A stretch of DNA of 64,000 bases from Antedon mediterranea (GCF_964355755.1 NC_092680.1:4193001-4257000), one strand, 5' to 3'; counted from the first letter of the stretch, positions 11,691 to 24,645 are shown. Numbers and translations are program-made. The notes: a model not told the origin generated them from the sequence alone.

Positions 11691-13340
11691 TTTTAGAAGA
11701 GTTCTGCCATGCTCCCAGCAATTTTTGGAGTACTAAACATACACTGTTCCTGCTTTTACTGCTGTTTGATGTGAAGCATATTTACATTTGAGCTGTTTTA
11801 TGATTTGAGTAGAGATGCGATAGCGCTAGAGAAAGTGTGGAAGTCAATATGTCTATGATCAATGTAATTGGTCACATGCTACATGTGATATATTGTTTGA
11901 AGGTTTGCTGTTGAGTTTCTCGACGTTTCGATCAATATGCTTTGATCGTCCTCATGAGTGAGAATATGCCTATATAAGCGCAATGATAATATGCTGGCCC
12001 AAAATAAAGATTTAATTTAGAATATTATTTCTATAAAAAGATATCTATAAAAAGAAAGGTGTGAATATATATTTTATTAATTTATAACAATATTTCCTTA
12101 TATTGGTACTAAGCGGTATTCTTTATGTGTATTTCGGTTATAAAGACAATTAAACCAACCTCGTGATTGTTACAAACTTGTCGTATTAAATTCAAATTGT
12201 AAAAATTACGTAATCTTATGAATTAACTTTTTGAGTGCACCTTACATTCAAGACTTTATTTAACAAGTGTTCAGACTGATATATCCATACATCTTGTCAT
12301 TCAAATAATAATTTATTGTCATAAAGCGTGATTCCATTTAAAGCGTAATTAGATGCTTATTTGTTTATTTGAGTTTCGATTGTGTTCTGTCTATTGGACA
12401 GTATAAGCGTATACGTTTATATAGTCAATACATTTATATTGAAGTAGATACTTACATTGAGAATAATATTCAATAATATTAATGGGGATCTCCCGGAAAA
12501 GTGTCACCCCATGCAAACTGAGTAATTTTTGACTGTTTTAGATAATTTGAGATTTACTTTTTACTATTTCCTTTATATTACTATAATAAATATTTAAATT
12601 AACTGTACAATATTGATATTACTAATATATACAATATAAATATATAGTCAAATTGGTTTCGTTAATATAAATCAAACAATTTGGTTTTAAACACGAAATC
12701 ACAATATCATGGAATATCTCATGAACAAACTTTTCATTTTTATTTTTGCTGAATGTTGTTACCATAGTGTACTAACACGTTCTCTATCTTAAAAACCTCA
12801 TGATTGTATTTTACAAAAAACAAAAAATGTAAATGTTATTAAACGTAAATGTCATATTGTTATGCAATCATATTTACAGGGGATACACGACAACAGAATG
12901 GTTGTAAAATCAAAGGTCATTTATATAACATTGCAGTGCCAGCCTTATGTTTACGGAATGTAGAATTCCTTCTTTTTATGAATTGTTTAGAAAATCAATA
13001 TATGGCCTGATGGGTAGACTAAATGCAAGCGAAAATGTTTTAGTCTCAACGATTATAAACAATGTCTTAGTTAAGTCGAAGATGCTCTCCAGGTGGAATG
13101 CCATCATGAGATGAGTAGTAATTAGTCTTGTTTATTTTATTTCATTTATGTAATTTAATAAACCAGAGATTCAGAAATAAAAGATTGAATGAATGAATGA
13201 ATGAATAAGAGGCAGATCAGGGTGAACTCTGAAAAATAATATCTATTATTAAGGCATGTTTCAGACACACACAAAAATGCAATTTGTTTGAAGAAAAGGG
13301 TTTCGGACCCATATCACTACATTTTAGTATCGATTACTAT

Positions 13341-13380
13341 TAACCTCTGTCTACACTATCAAACTCTATGTGACAAAAAA
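13341..13380. repeat. family A solo left end
   Basis: Only the left terminus remains: CCTCTGTCTACACTATCAAA followed by CTCTATGTGAC. The rest of the element is absent. Confidence 0.55.
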
Positions 13381-13484
13381 AAGAAGTTTACGTTGACAAT
13401 TAGTTACATTGAAATAAAAGAAATATATTTGAATATTGAAATATTAATAATAGGGTTTTATTCTTAACTTCTCATTTACGAGCT

Positions 13485-13612
13485 AAGAGCTCTGTCCACA
13501 CTATCCCATAATGGAAATGATGATGTCATATCACTACCATAGTTGGGTATATCACTACCGTATTTGGGCACATCACACTTGTTTTAATTTGATAGTGTAG
13601 ACAAAGCTTTAC
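13485..13612. repeat. family A MITE-like element
   Basis: Left end AAGAGCTCTGTCCACACTAT, right end GATAGTGTAGACAAAGCTTT. Internal TGATGTCATATCACTACCAT is in the opposite orientation to the copy at 10754. Confidence 0.75.
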
Positions 13613-15220
13613 TCTAATAATATAGAAAATAATTGGAAGATAAGGAACGATCCTGATTTTTATAATTATCTATGGTGTGTGACGTCATATTATGTGGTCA
13701 CTATATTCACTAAAGTTAAGGTTTTTATATTGAAAGCTCTTTTAAATGCGTGGGCATAATTCAACTTATTACAAATTCGGGTTTACGAATGACAGTGCAT
13801 ATTTTTTTTTAAATTATAAAACACAGGTACCTAGAAAAGGAAAGAGGAAACAATAAGGATAATTGTAGTGACATTATTTTTAAAATTAGTCCCCTTTGTG
13901 TCAAATAACTTCAGTAACGGAAATGTGCGTACTTAAGGCTTCTTCAAGTAAATTAAGAATCACAAGCTATTAATTTAAACTATTTAGTAAAGATAATAAT
14001 AATATTTCTTTAAATTGTTTTGAGTTTTTTTAGGGGAATTCTCATGTTTAAATTTGAAATTTTAAATAAAATGATTTAGATTAATGTCACTTTTTTCGAT
14101 GAGTAATGAAGACAAATAAAATAATAATGATAAAAAAACCGTAACAATATACTGTAGGCCTACCATATTTTAAACAAATGTGACGTCTTTTAGTGGGTTA
14201 GTATGGTTTACGGCCGATTTTCAGCAAAATCGGCCGCATAATTTTAAACGCATAATATTTACTCAACCCTATAAATATCAATCAACCAAACATTCTATTC
14301 GTATTGGTTGTCATGTCATGTCATGCGAACAATTATTACTCACATATTATTATAGATATTATTATAGTTCAGTATGATATTTCTATAAACCAATCCAACA
14401 ACTAAATAATCAACTTACCCTTAAATAAACACTCTGAATAACTCTTGAGTGTTGTAAGTGGTAAAATTGCCTTTGTATTTATAATGGCATCCGTATTGGT
14501 TTGGATTAATCATTCGTAAACTGAGGAGGGTAAGGGAGGGAAATAGAGGTGGGGGGGGGGGGTTAACTATGATCAACCCGTTTGAGAATTAAATTATTTG
14601 CTAATGTCCAAACTTACAGCAAGACAATCTAACCTTATATACTTATAGTAGCCAATTTTCTAAATTCCCTGATCAAGCATCTCATCAAATGTTACACATG
14701 TATCGTAGACTTTACCACATTAACTTAACCATCTATAAGTACCAAATAAGATGCTGTATCACGGCATTTGCCTTGACAAATGCAAGTTCAAGCAAAATAA
14801 TATTGGAGAAAAAGATTTTGTATAACGCTTGTAGAGCACAATCATCATCTTTTATCTTCATTATAAAAGTATAAATTATCATAAATTTAGCGCAAGTCAA
14901 AACATGAGGATCAGTGTTTGTTGTTCCTATAGGAACCATCATCGATTAGGCACACGCCAACACATTCCTGTTGTCAAAATATTTTGCTAGATATGATTTC
15001 CTTGTGGTTTTCTAAAATCTACCCACGCTGAAGGAACACAGTTTGAAATACTCAGTAAAACAATTCAAAGGGAATTTTTGTGCACAGTGTTTTTTAGTCG
15101 ATGGTAACAATTACAAAAATTCTAATTTTCATACCCTTGTTATTTTAAAAAATTATGACGAAGAAAAAAAAGAAGCAAAAAGCAGAAGACTAAAACATTG
15201 CGTGAGTATAGTGATACATT
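13613..15220. other. intergenic, no gene seen
   Basis: AT-rich sequence with a poly-G run near 14550-14562. No exon was recognised on either strand. Confidence 0.4.
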
Positions 15221-15486
15221 GTAATGATGATGATGTTGATGTGATGATGATGATGGTGATGATGATTTGTGATGAAGGTGAGGATAATGATGACACTGAT
15301 GATTATGTATGATAATCATGATGACGAGAATGATGATGTATGATGATGATGAGGAGGAGGAGGAGGAGGAGGATGATGATGATTTGTGATGATGATGATA
15401 ATTTGTGATGATGATGATCATCATTGGTGATGATGATGATAATTTGTGATGATGATTAAAATGAGGATGCATGATAGCGATGGCAC

Positions 15487-15517
<31 letters not shown>

Positions 15518-15560
15518 AACGACGATTATGACACTGATGATGTTGATGGCAATTAATTCA
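15221..15560. repeat. GAT/ATG trinucleotide-rich tract
   Basis: Imperfect (GAT)n with GAG and GGA interruptions. It opens long Asp/Met/Ile/Ser-rich ORFs in several frames and on both strands, which is typical of simple sequence and not of a gene. Confidence 0.85.
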
Positions 15561-16152
15561 ACAGTATTTATCCACAAAGGCCTAGATCATAACCGATTTT
15601 CGTACAGTATCATGTCTAATAACTATAAACAGCACCTGCAGTTCCTTGTCTGCTGACTACAACCTTTTTTACTATTCTTTCAGTTATTATGCCTCTTGTC
15701 AGCCATGGTAGTTTTTTCACCGTATGAGAATGGTATGCATAGATTACTATGACAATCTAAAGGCAAATTACTAAAACATTACAATACTTTGGGAGTGAAA
15801 GGATATCAATGGAGATACAAAATAAAATAAGAAAAATGCTAAATCAAAACTGGCAGAAAACAATTGCAGAGCTTTCGAGCAACACTAACCCTTCATCAGT
15901 GCAAGCAATATTATGAATGTTTGTTTTATCATGATCCGAATAATGGTTAAAGATTTTGTGGTTAGGTGCTATTAACTACGGAGGTCTTAATTAATGTGGA
16001 GGTGTAACTTGTATGTTACAATCCCCATCATCATCCCGTTGCATGTGCCTTACAGTTTTTATCACTGACAAATTGGGTTCTGGGATGATGGTTAAACAAT
16101 TTACGCAAATTAATAGATTATGGATAAAATAAATGATACATAAATCTTTTAT

Positions 16153-16680
16153 ATGTTTTCAAATCCATTCATCATTTTGTCCCCAGCGTATATTTCAGAG
16201 TTATTAAAGTTTCGCTCGGCGACCTGTACTCGTTCCCTTCGGTCAACGTCTCACTCAACCACTCTTGACTATCCACGGTGTAGGTTGAAGTCATGGGGAG
16301 CGATCTTTCGTGGTCACTGCTCCAAAATTGTGGAACTCTTTGCCTTTGGTGATTCGTGAGTCTCCCCTCCGTTTCAATCTTCAAAGTTCACTTGAAGACT
16401 CACTTGTTTCGTTCTGTGTGAATTATTATTTTTTTCTTTCATTCTATTGTTTGTTAGGCAGGATAGTCAGTGCTCACATCATTAAGATACTTGTGAATAA
16501 ATAGCTAGCTTGTCTTGACAAGTTACTGAAACAGACTTTTTTCTGTTGTTTTTATTCGGTTTATTAAGATTTCCTGGTTCGTTTTCATAAGTTTTTTCTT
16601 CTTTTTTTGTGCTTAACAGCGCATAGAGCATATTTGTATTTTGCGCTATATGAATGTAAAACCATTAAACCATAATGAAG
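16153..16680 (+). mobile_element. 3' end of a degenerate L2/CR1-type LINE
   Basis: Two plus-strand frames together encode the C-terminal tail of a non-LTR reverse transcriptase. The first gives YISELLKF...TRSLRSTSHS...RLKSWG and the second gives APKLWNSLPLVIRESPLRFN, separated by a frameshift near 16300-16320. The tail is followed by CGCATAGAGC...TTTTGCGCTATATGAATGTA, which resembles the hairpin-bearing 3' end of L2-type elements. The element is 5'-truncated and inactive. Confidence 0.75.
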
Positions 16681-18283
16681 CTACAATGATGTGATGTCCA
16701 TTCATTTTTTTCAGTCGGTCTCTATTTTTTGTATGCATAATTAATTTATTTTGCAATAACAGCATTATTTATTACGGCCAGCACCAACTGGTATGAATTA
16801 AAAAAATAAAATTCACTTGCGGTTGACTCCACTTCCTAATATAATCCAATATACAATTTCAAATCTTTCCGTTACGGAGCTTTTTCCTTAAAGATATTCC
16901 CATTTTAAATTCAATACCATTCTATTTTTAACCCTAAAGTATATATAAACCCAAGTGCCCAGAGATAAGACAATCCAACAATCTAAGAACGTCGGTAAGG
17001 AACACAACATTAAATACCAATATTGTCTCATAGGAACGGAGATAGAAACTGTTAACCAATACTTTAGACAAAAGGTAAGTTTTAATCTTTTTGGAATACT
17101 TCCTATGTTGTCTCTCATGTCATCCATTTGCGCTCTCTGTTCATCGCTTTAGCCATATATTTATGATGGAGGAAATGTATAGACTTTTAATGATACAGAT
17201 ACATTCCAACTAAGATATAGAAATAGTACTTTTTATTCGTCAAACATGTAAAGAACATTATTGACAAGTAGACCTAAACATACACATTTTTGCAACATTT
17301 AAAATACCGAATTAAAAAGTTATCTAAAATGCCAAAATTAAATGTATGGTGGTGTATTTGTTAGTAGTAAACAAAAGTGCCAATAAATTGAAATGATTAT
17401 TTTTATTCATATCTATATTGATGCTTAGTAAAACCTCAAAATTTATTTATTTATTTGTTTAAATATGACCAGTGGACAAAAACCAGATAAAATAGGAATT
17501 GCAAAATTGCCAGCTGTTGTGAAATTACTTTTTTTAAATGTATTTGTATTATTTGTTCGTCTTCAATACCATTACAAACTTTTTTGTTGTAAAACGTTAT
17601 ACTCTTCGGGTTCAGTTTGTGGTTATGTTTGCGTTCCAAACATATGGGATGAAACCCGGATATTTCTCTTAAAATCCGCTTGTAAACGTCACAATCCCTT
17701 GATATTTGTACAAACATCGTGAAAGGCTTAGGACAATAACCGAATGTCATGAGATCAGAGAAATTTTATCCCCCAAGGCTGGAATTGTGTTGGGAAAAAA
17801 ATCCCGGGAACAGTCTATTTCGGTAAAATACTAAATTCTTTGACTATTTCGAGTTTTACTGCAATTGCCGATTTTGCCACAAAGCAGAAATTGAAACTAC
17901 TGGTATACGGTCAACCATGCGTGTAATTTATTATTTTCTACTATTGTAACGTTTCACTATCGGCACAGTTGACCGTTGGATGTAGTGCTCTGTATCGATA
18001 TGCAATGTTATACAACCGGTTGTACTGTACATGCAATAACATCGGAACGTATAAGCTCACATTATTCGTTCAATTGATTGTTCATGTCTTTCATGAAAAT
18101 ATTAATTAAAAGATATGACAAATATTTGAATTAAAATATACCCGTCCCAGTTGGAGACGCATATTTTGGTCGTTGTTGAATCTAAGACGACGGATAATTT
18201 CACATGCAATAAAACCTTCCTAGAAGTGCAATTCCGGTCATGTTGATATCCCATGTGTGAACGTATGCAAAATAAAACATGTG
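16681..18283. other. intergenic, no gene seen
   Basis: Open frames on both strands near 17451-17750 show no recognisable domain and overlap each other. No convincing splice structure links them to the downstream cytokine gene. Confidence 0.35.
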
Positions 18284-18290
18284 TATAAAA
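18284..18290 (+). promoter_or_regulatory. candidate TATA box of IL-17-like gene 2
   Basis: TATAAAA lies about 260 bp upstream of the start codon, with a second TATAAAG at 18301-18307. A splice acceptor (TTTAAACAG, ending 18543) precedes the start codon, so a short non-coding first exon near 18310-18370 is likely. The donor was not resolved. Confidence 0.4.
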
Positions 18291-18547
18291 CGCTCTCTCC
18301 TATAAAGACTACCATACAATGTACCAAACGTTCAATAAATAAATTATTTGTCTTTTAATATATTTTAAAAAGTATGGATATGATATGTAGGCCTAGAGAA
18401 TTTTAGAAAGATATCAATCTAATCCACTGGACTTTACCTGGATGAATTATAATAGGCCTATTCATATCCGTATAATGTAGAGCATCTTTTTTTTTTTTTT
18501 TTAATATAACAGTTCTTTTATAAACTTTCTTCTATTTAAACAGAAAG

Positions 18548-19168
18548 ATGCACGGAAAATCAGGAGCAACAGCTATAATTAGCATAACTACCTGTATGAT
18601 GCTGTTTTACTTCACATCTTCACATGCAAATCCACTGCGTTCAAAACGTGCAGACAGCAATAACTCTATGTACAATGCAAACGCATCTTGTCACAATGTA
18701 TCGTCTGATGCGCAGTCAATTAACTTTTATCCAAATACGGACATTCTCCGTCTTCACGCATTTGATTATACCCTACTTGCAAATGATGTAAGTTCCAATC
18801 ACTCGAACGCAACGACGACGCAATCTTGCCCGTATGGTCAACCACCATCGTCACCCAGCATACAAGATGCAGGGTTATGTCCATTCGAATTTTACACTGA
18901 ATATAAAAAAGATCGTATTCCAGCTACAATAACGAAGGCTAGGTGCTTGCCGTGCAGTACGTGTATCGATCCGTTCACAAATGCCGCTTCTTCTACGTTA
19001 CGATGCCAGCCCGTTACGTACACGTTTACTGCGTTGAAACGCGTCAGTTGTGATAGTAACGCGTTCCATTATCAAGAGTACACCGAAGAGGTTCAAGTGG
19101 CGTGTATGTGTAGCAGACGCGTGAATACAAATACAGGGTCTATCAATTATCAAGGCAGAGAAAATTAA
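18548..19168 (+). CDS. IL17: IL-17-like secreted cytokine, gene 2
   Basis: Encodes 206 residues in one coding exon. A hydrophobic signal peptide (about 1-28) is followed by a basic RSKR (31-34) that could be a propeptide site. The variable region (35-93) holds several N-x-S/T sites. The core begins at CPYGQPP (94) and continues LCPFEFY (110-116), DRIP (122-125), cysteines 133, 136, 139, 153 and 168, PVTYT (155-159) and VACMC (184-188). This order is the IL-17 cystine knot. It is clearly paralogous to genes 3 and 4, sharing HAFD, CPY, CPFxxY and TCIDPFTN, but lacks the intron that those two carry between CPYxxxP and LCPF, so the intron was lost here or gained there. The first ATG after a splice acceptor was chosen as start. 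Confidence 0.88.
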   Translation: MHGKSGATAIISITTCMMLFYFTSSHANPLRSKRADSNNSMYNANASCHNVSSDAQSINFYPNTDILRLHAFDYTLLANDVSSNHSNATTTQSCPYGQPPSSPSIQDAGLCPFEFYTEYKKDRIPATITKARCLPCSTCIDPFTNAASSTLRCQPVTYTFTALKRVSCDSNAFHYQEYTEEVQVACMCSRRVNTNTGSINYQGREN

Positions 19169-20139
19169 CAAGTATTCTGCAATAGGCCCATGGGAAAGAA
19201 AAATAATATCAGCGTATTCATTCGGTATATACAGATACATTGATAGAATGTGTTGCAATACTCAATTTCATTTATTATATATAATTATAATATTTCATTA
19301 ATTCGGTTTCAGAATCAACAATATGATATTTAATAAAATATTGTTAATTAATATACTACTTATATTAAGTAATGGATATTAATACACGTTTACACTAGTG
19401 AGCTATTATTTATTGTTATATGTTATACATATTTAATATGTTATATTTATTATGCCTACGTCACAAAAGTGAATATATTTATTAGATTGTATATAATAGA
19501 TTTATAATCTTAATTAATGAAGATTTAATATTAAACAACAAAGTCGGATTATAATAATCCAAATGTGTTTTTATAAATAAGTTAAGTAACATCCACATTT
19601 TTTTTTGTCTATTTTTCTATAGGCCTATAGAAAGTATAGTTATTGTATTGTATTTATTACAAATATTACATATTTAACAGATTAAATTTTTTACGCTATA
19701 CCAACAATAATATACCTAAAAACTGTGGTGTTTCTAACAAACTTATTAAACTTTAAAGTATTCAAGTTTCGGATTACATTAATCCACTGTATTAATACGA
19801 ATATTATATAATGAATGATAATGTTTCACATCAGTCTATTACTTATAGAGTTACCTTTTAGATTTAGATATATAATTATGTTTTATTATTTATTTTAATT
19901 AATAATAATTTAAATTAGAAATAAATAGCAGAGCTTTCTGGCAACACTAGTATAGCCCTTTCTAAGTGCATGTGAGAGTACTATAAGGTATAAGTCAAAA
20001 TGTAGCCGTAATCTATCATATTTATTTTTTATATGTAAAATGTCATAGAGCTATTAAACATTATTTATAATTACATTATTTGTGTCATGTATTACTATGA
20101 CTTCAGTATTATTGTATTTATTTCAAGTATGAAGAGGAA
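19169..20139. other. 3' flank of gene 2, no gene seen
   Basis: Very AT-rich. AATAAA at about 19333 could serve as the polyadenylation signal of gene 2. A GAGCTTTCTGGCAACACTAG block near 19931 resembles one near 15870, so another dispersed repeat fragment may lie here. Confidence 0.4.
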
Positions 20140-20285
20140 AAGCTCGGTTCCCAATAGGACGCAACGCAATGACGTAAGCCGCAACTCAAGCGATTGGCCA
20201 ATCACATGCGATATTTAAGTTCAACTGTCGTCGATTGAGTTGCGGTTAACGTCCTTGCTTTGCGTCTAGTGGGAACCAATCTTAA
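20140..20285. repeat. family B inverted-repeat element
   Basis: First of four family B units in a row. Left GGTTCCCAATAGGACGCAAC, right CTAGTGGGAACCAATCTTAA, with GGCCAATCACATGCGA inside. Confidence 0.75.
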
Positions 20286-20377
20286 GCAATACTTCGAATA
20301 ACCCATTGTTTGTGATTGGTAAAATAATTTCCGTTGCTACGTATTTGTGTCCTACAATGACAGTGGGACCAAGCTTT
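20281..20377. repeat. family B partial copy
   Basis: Keeps TTTGTGATTGGTAAAATA and the right end GTGGGACCAAGCTTT; the left arm is missing. It abuts the preceding copy and shares its CTTAAG edge. Confidence 0.6.
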
Positions 20378-20412
20378 ATTTACTCGAGCGTAGCAAATAC
20401 ACGTTTCATTAA

Positions 20413-20555
20413 TGCTTGGTTCCCACTAGAGACGCAACACAAGGACGTAACGAAACGTAAGTGAGTTGACCAATCGCATTCAAACTGTCGCTTGTCATTG
20501 GTCAAAACGATTGCGTTTACGTCCTTGTGTTGCGTCCTAGTGGAAACAAATCTTA
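20413..20555. repeat. family B inverted-repeat element
   Basis: Left TGCTTGGTTCCCACTAGAGA, centre GACCAATCGCATTCAAACTG, right GTTGCGTCCTAGTGGAAACA. Arms are largely intact. Confidence 0.75.
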
Positions 20556-20639
20556 AGATTTAATGACGAAATAGCGTACCATCATCCTTCGATTTAGGAA
20601 ATGACTTAGTTGTTATGATTGGCTGACGTGGTTCTCTCT

Positions 20640-20827
20640 AAAGCTTGGTTCCCACTAGAACGTAACGCAAGGACGTAAACGCAACGCAAGCATTTTAACC
20701 AATGAAAAGCGAAGTTATAGACAGTTAGCAATCACAAGCGAATAAGCCATCGCTTGTGATTGGTCAATTCACTTGCGTTGCGTTACGTTACGTCCTTGCG
20801 TTGTGTCGCTAGTGGGAACCACGCTTT
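20640..20827. repeat. family B element, enlarged centre
   Basis: Longer than its neighbours: the centre contains two copies of an AATxACAAGCGA-type segment, suggesting internal duplication. It is followed by a solo GTGGTTCCCACTAGTGACGA end (20838-20862). Confidence 0.75.
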
Positions 20828-21534
20828 AGTTCAGTTAAGCGTGGTTCCCACTAGTGACGAAATTTTTCATTCAACTGTGTTTAAGTTAAATAAATGTGAA
20901 AGCATAACCTAACATGTATTAACAACGTATACAATCTCCTATGAATTACTTCAACTAAATGTAATATTAAACGTATTTTATATATTAACTAAAATAAATA
21001 CCCGCCTCAGTAGAGTAAAACCTTCCAAGTACAAAGCCCGCCAAAAACGCAATTCCACCCCCGAGCCCAACATGTACAGTCCCATTCCACCCCAAACAAA
21101 AAGTAGTTTAAAACCTTCCCAGTAGACCAACAATTGCGGTCATTTTGATACAACCCCATGCATGTATGTATAAGTTGCATATATACTTCTATGGTTTCAT
21201 TTTTAGGATCCCGATTTTAAATTGCGAAAACAGAGGCGTCATCACAAAACAAAGATTTACTAGCATCCTTTGTCGCTAATTTGAAATGGTGGCCAAACGA
21301 ACTACTGACGTAAAACGGGTGTGTCTTGTCCGGTTTGTTTTCTTTTATTATATGGGTCTTTTTAATGTTTTACTCATTGGTTATTTTTAGATCCTTATAG
21401 GTCACTTTGGGAATGAACCTTATTTATATTATCTTATTTAATCCTTTTTTGATGACCGGATAGCAATTTCAGTAACGTATTAGTACTGGTTTTTAAAATG
21501 TCAGTATGTCCTCCTTATAAAATGAGTTTTAAAA

Positions 21535-22350
21535 AATATTCTTATTACGAAAGTTCTAATAAAAATTGTTCTTATATTATATATTCTTATTAAGCATGTC
21601 TTTATAAAAATTGTTCTTATAATATATATGCTTATTAAGTATGTTCTTATAAAAATTGTTCTTATATTATATATTCTTATTACGTATGTTCTTATAAAAA
21701 TTGTTCTTATATTATATATTCTTATTAAGTATGTTCTTATAAAAATTGTTCTTATATTATATATGCTTATTAAGTATGTTCTTATAAAAATTGTTTTTAT
21801 ATTATATATTCTTATTAAGTATGTTCTTATAAAAATTGTTCTTATATTATATATGCTTATTAAGTATGTTCTTATAAAAATTGTTTTTATATTATTTCTT
21901 ATTAAGTATGTTCTTATAAAAATTGTTCTTATATTATATATTCTTATTAAGTATGTTCTTATAAAAATTGTTCTTATATTATATATGCTTATTAAGTATG
22001 TTCTTATAAAAATTGTTTTTATATTATATATTCTTATTAAGTATGTTCTTATAAAAATTGTTCTTATATTATATATTCTTATTAAGTATGTTCTTATAAA
22101 AATTGTTCTTATATTATATATTCTTATTAAGTATGTTCTTATAAAAATTGTTCTTATATTATATATTCTTATTAAGTATGTTCTTATAAAAATTGTTTTT
22201 ATATTATATATTCTTATTAAGTATGTTCTTATAAAAATTGTTCTTATATTATATATTCTTATTAAGTATGTTCTTATAAAAATTGTTCTTATATTATATA
22301 TACTTATTACGTATGTTCTTATAAAAATTGTTCTTATATTATATATTCTA
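21535..22350. repeat. 45-bp minisatellite, ~18 units
   Basis: Unit pattern TTCTTATTAAGTATG, TTCTTATAAAAATTG, TTCTTATATTATATA (45 bp). Because 45 is divisible by three and stops are avoided by chance, long ORFs of 15-residue repeats run through on both strands (IRTIFIRTYLIRIYN-like on the minus strand). One unit near 21890-21900 lacks a few bases. This is not a gene. Confidence 0.9.
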
Positions 22351-22995
22351 AAGTATGCTTTCACAAAATGTTTCTTATTAAAGTGTGTTCTTATAATAGC
22401 CTATACACAAAGTATTTCCTTGTAAATGATTGCTAATTGTTTTTAAAGTGTGTTTATAAAATTATAAATTAAGTTTTTATAAATTCTTATCATAAAGTGT
22501 TTTCATATAACTGTTCTTAAAGTATATTATAAGGTGTGTTCTTATAAAATGTATATTCAAAAATTATTTTATTATAAAGTTTGTCCTTATATAAATGTAT
22601 ATTTATATAATATGTGTTCTTTTAAAAAGTTCTTATTGTTCTTGCTCTTATATAAGAGATATAAAGTGAGTTCTTAATTCTAAAGTCTGTGTTCTATGTT
22701 CTTTATAGTATTTTCTTAAAATAATAAATTCTTATTATAAACCTCATATAACTGTACTTGGTATTTTCTTATAAGGTGACGTGTTCTTATAAAATGTATA
22801 TTAAACATATTATAAAGTTTGTTTTTATATAAATGTATCTTATAAATGTGTTCTTATAAAAAGAATGCGTTCTTATAAGAGTATATATAAAGTGTGTTCT
22901 TAAAAGTTAGTTCTTATTTCTAAAGTCTGTGTTCTTATGTTTTTTATAGTGCGTTCTTATAATAAATATGTTCTTATAAAAGTGTGTTCTTATAT
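22351..22995. repeat. degenerate continuation of the minisatellite
   Basis: GTTCTTATAAAA and TATAAAGTGTGTTCTTA sub-motifs recur at irregular spacing, so this is a decayed flank of the 45-bp array. Confidence 0.65.
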
Positions 22996-23368
22996 ACTAC
23001 AGCGTGCCAGAACTTATAAAAATAAGGTGTGTGATGGTCCTGTGAAATCGTTGACTTTTGACCAGCATCCATCATATTGTGTTATGCTGTATATTCATTT
23101 AAGGCTATCTATGGTTAATTGTATAAATAAAACGATAATTTGACGTCAGCAACATTACTTAAAACATGGAAAACAGGATTTTTCTTCATATACATGTATA
23201 TGTATAAACAAATATCATATTAGTTTAGTTAACCTGTTAATAATAATAAGTCAAAGTCAGAAGTCAATGTCAAAATTAGCACAGATATTCATAAGTAACT
23301 AAGCTGTGTAGCCTTTTATGGCATTCATCATGCGTAGACGTTTCCGATTGAACTTTGACTCTCACGAA

Positions 23369-23379
23369 GGGAAATTCCC
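23369..23379 (+). promoter_or_regulatory. kappaB-type site
   Basis: Perfect GGGAAATTCCC about 1.4 kb upstream of IL-17-like gene 3, the same 11-mer as at 11174. A TGACGTCA lies near 23142-23149. Confidence 0.4.
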
Positions 23380-23944
23380 TTTTAACTTCCAATGTCAAAA
23401 CAGAATAAGTGTGGGTGTAATGAACCGAAAACAGTTTCCTACTTTAAAAATAACTTAATAGGCCTGAATAAAGACTTTGCTTTTATTTAAAGAAAATATA
23501 AATAGAATTTTGCATAATGGCATTAATCGGATTAAGTGAGTGGAACCCAGTTTTCGACTAGCTTCAAACATTTTTTCCTATAATATTAACAATTTCATAA
23601 TAATTATACAATAATTAACACTTCTATAGTCAACATAGAAAGAAATATTTTCCATTACTAAATCTGCATTTTACAGCGAATAAATCTAAAAAGATTGCAT
23701 AAAAAAGCAAAAGTGTTAATATTTTATTTTCAAGAAACCTACATTATTGTATAAATACAATTATTTATATAAATAAAATATTACTCTGTATAATATATTA
23801 TAAATTGTTTACTATCACTATTTTAACTATAATAAATATTAGAATTATTATAATATATGAAAATAAGTTTAGGTATGAGATTAAATTGATGAATAATGGA
23901 ATGAACAAAACAAACCACCAATATTTTAAACTACTATTACTATC

Positions 23945-24113
23945 ACTGCCACCACCACTACCCATACCACTACTACCAACTACTACTACCACTAACACTT
24001 CCACCACAAGCACCTAAACCACAACCACTACCACTTCCACCACCACCTAAACCACCACCACTACACTGATACCACTACCACTACTACCACTACAACTACC
24101 ACCGCCACCTAAA
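23945..24113. repeat. (ACC/ACT)n simple repeat
   Basis: Imperfect CCACCA/CTACCA trinucleotide tract. ORFs over it are Thr/Pro-rich or Val/Gly-rich artefacts. Confidence 0.8.
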
Positions 24114-24225
24114 CCTTAACGGGACACCTCTTAAGGGAACAACAAACCTTAAAGGAACACCTCTTAAGGAGACAACTAATATATAAATCTTAAGGGGACC
24201 CCTTCTTTAAAGGGACACTGTGTTG
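24114..24225. repeat. CTTAAGGGGACA-type short tandem repeat
   Basis: About four variants of CCTTAARGGRACACCTC follow the ACC tract. They are imperfect and have no coding content. Confidence 0.5.
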
Positions 24226-24616
24226 GGTACTGAAGGTGTCCCAATAATAACGAGGAATTAATTAATCTATGCTCCTAACTAATATGATACGGTACACATA
24301 ATATATTATGATAATTATAATAATATAATATTATGTAATGTATTAGCATTCAGTCTGCTATACAAATGATCTAAAACGTAAAGAACAATAAAAATCCCTT
24401 AAACAAAAAAGTCCCTTTTAGGTAAACATCACTTTCTTTTTATTTTCTTGAATCCAATTCTGTTCCTTAGTTCCTTATTTTGTATAATACATTGAGGGCG
24501 CTGTTTATATCCTTATATAAAATATTATATTATTCAACACACAAACAAGGAAACAAATGGAAAAAAATAATACAGATGATCTCATTAGTGTAAGGTAAAT
24601 TCTAAAAATAGTTTTA

Positions 24617-24645
24617 GGGAAACCTCATTGAGTTTGTTATAAATA
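24617..24645 (+). promoter_or_regulatory. core promoter of IL-17-like gene 3
   Basis: kappaB-like GGGAAACCTC (24617-24626) sits 11 bp before a TATA box (TATAAATA, 24638-24645). Transcription would start near 24670. A 5' UTR intron ending at the TACAG acceptor (to 24759) is likely. Confidence 0.55.

Noticed and set aside
15043-15656. Asp/Met- and Ser/His-rich ORFs
   Set aside because: They follow the GAT trinucleotide tract in several frames; simple-sequence artefact.
17451-17750. Overlapping ORFs of 85 and 99 codons on opposite strands
   Set aside because: No domain, signal peptide or consistent splice context.
21501-22425. Long ORFs on both strands with 15-residue repeats
   Set aside because: They are a by-product of the 45-bp minisatellite, and overlap on opposite strands.
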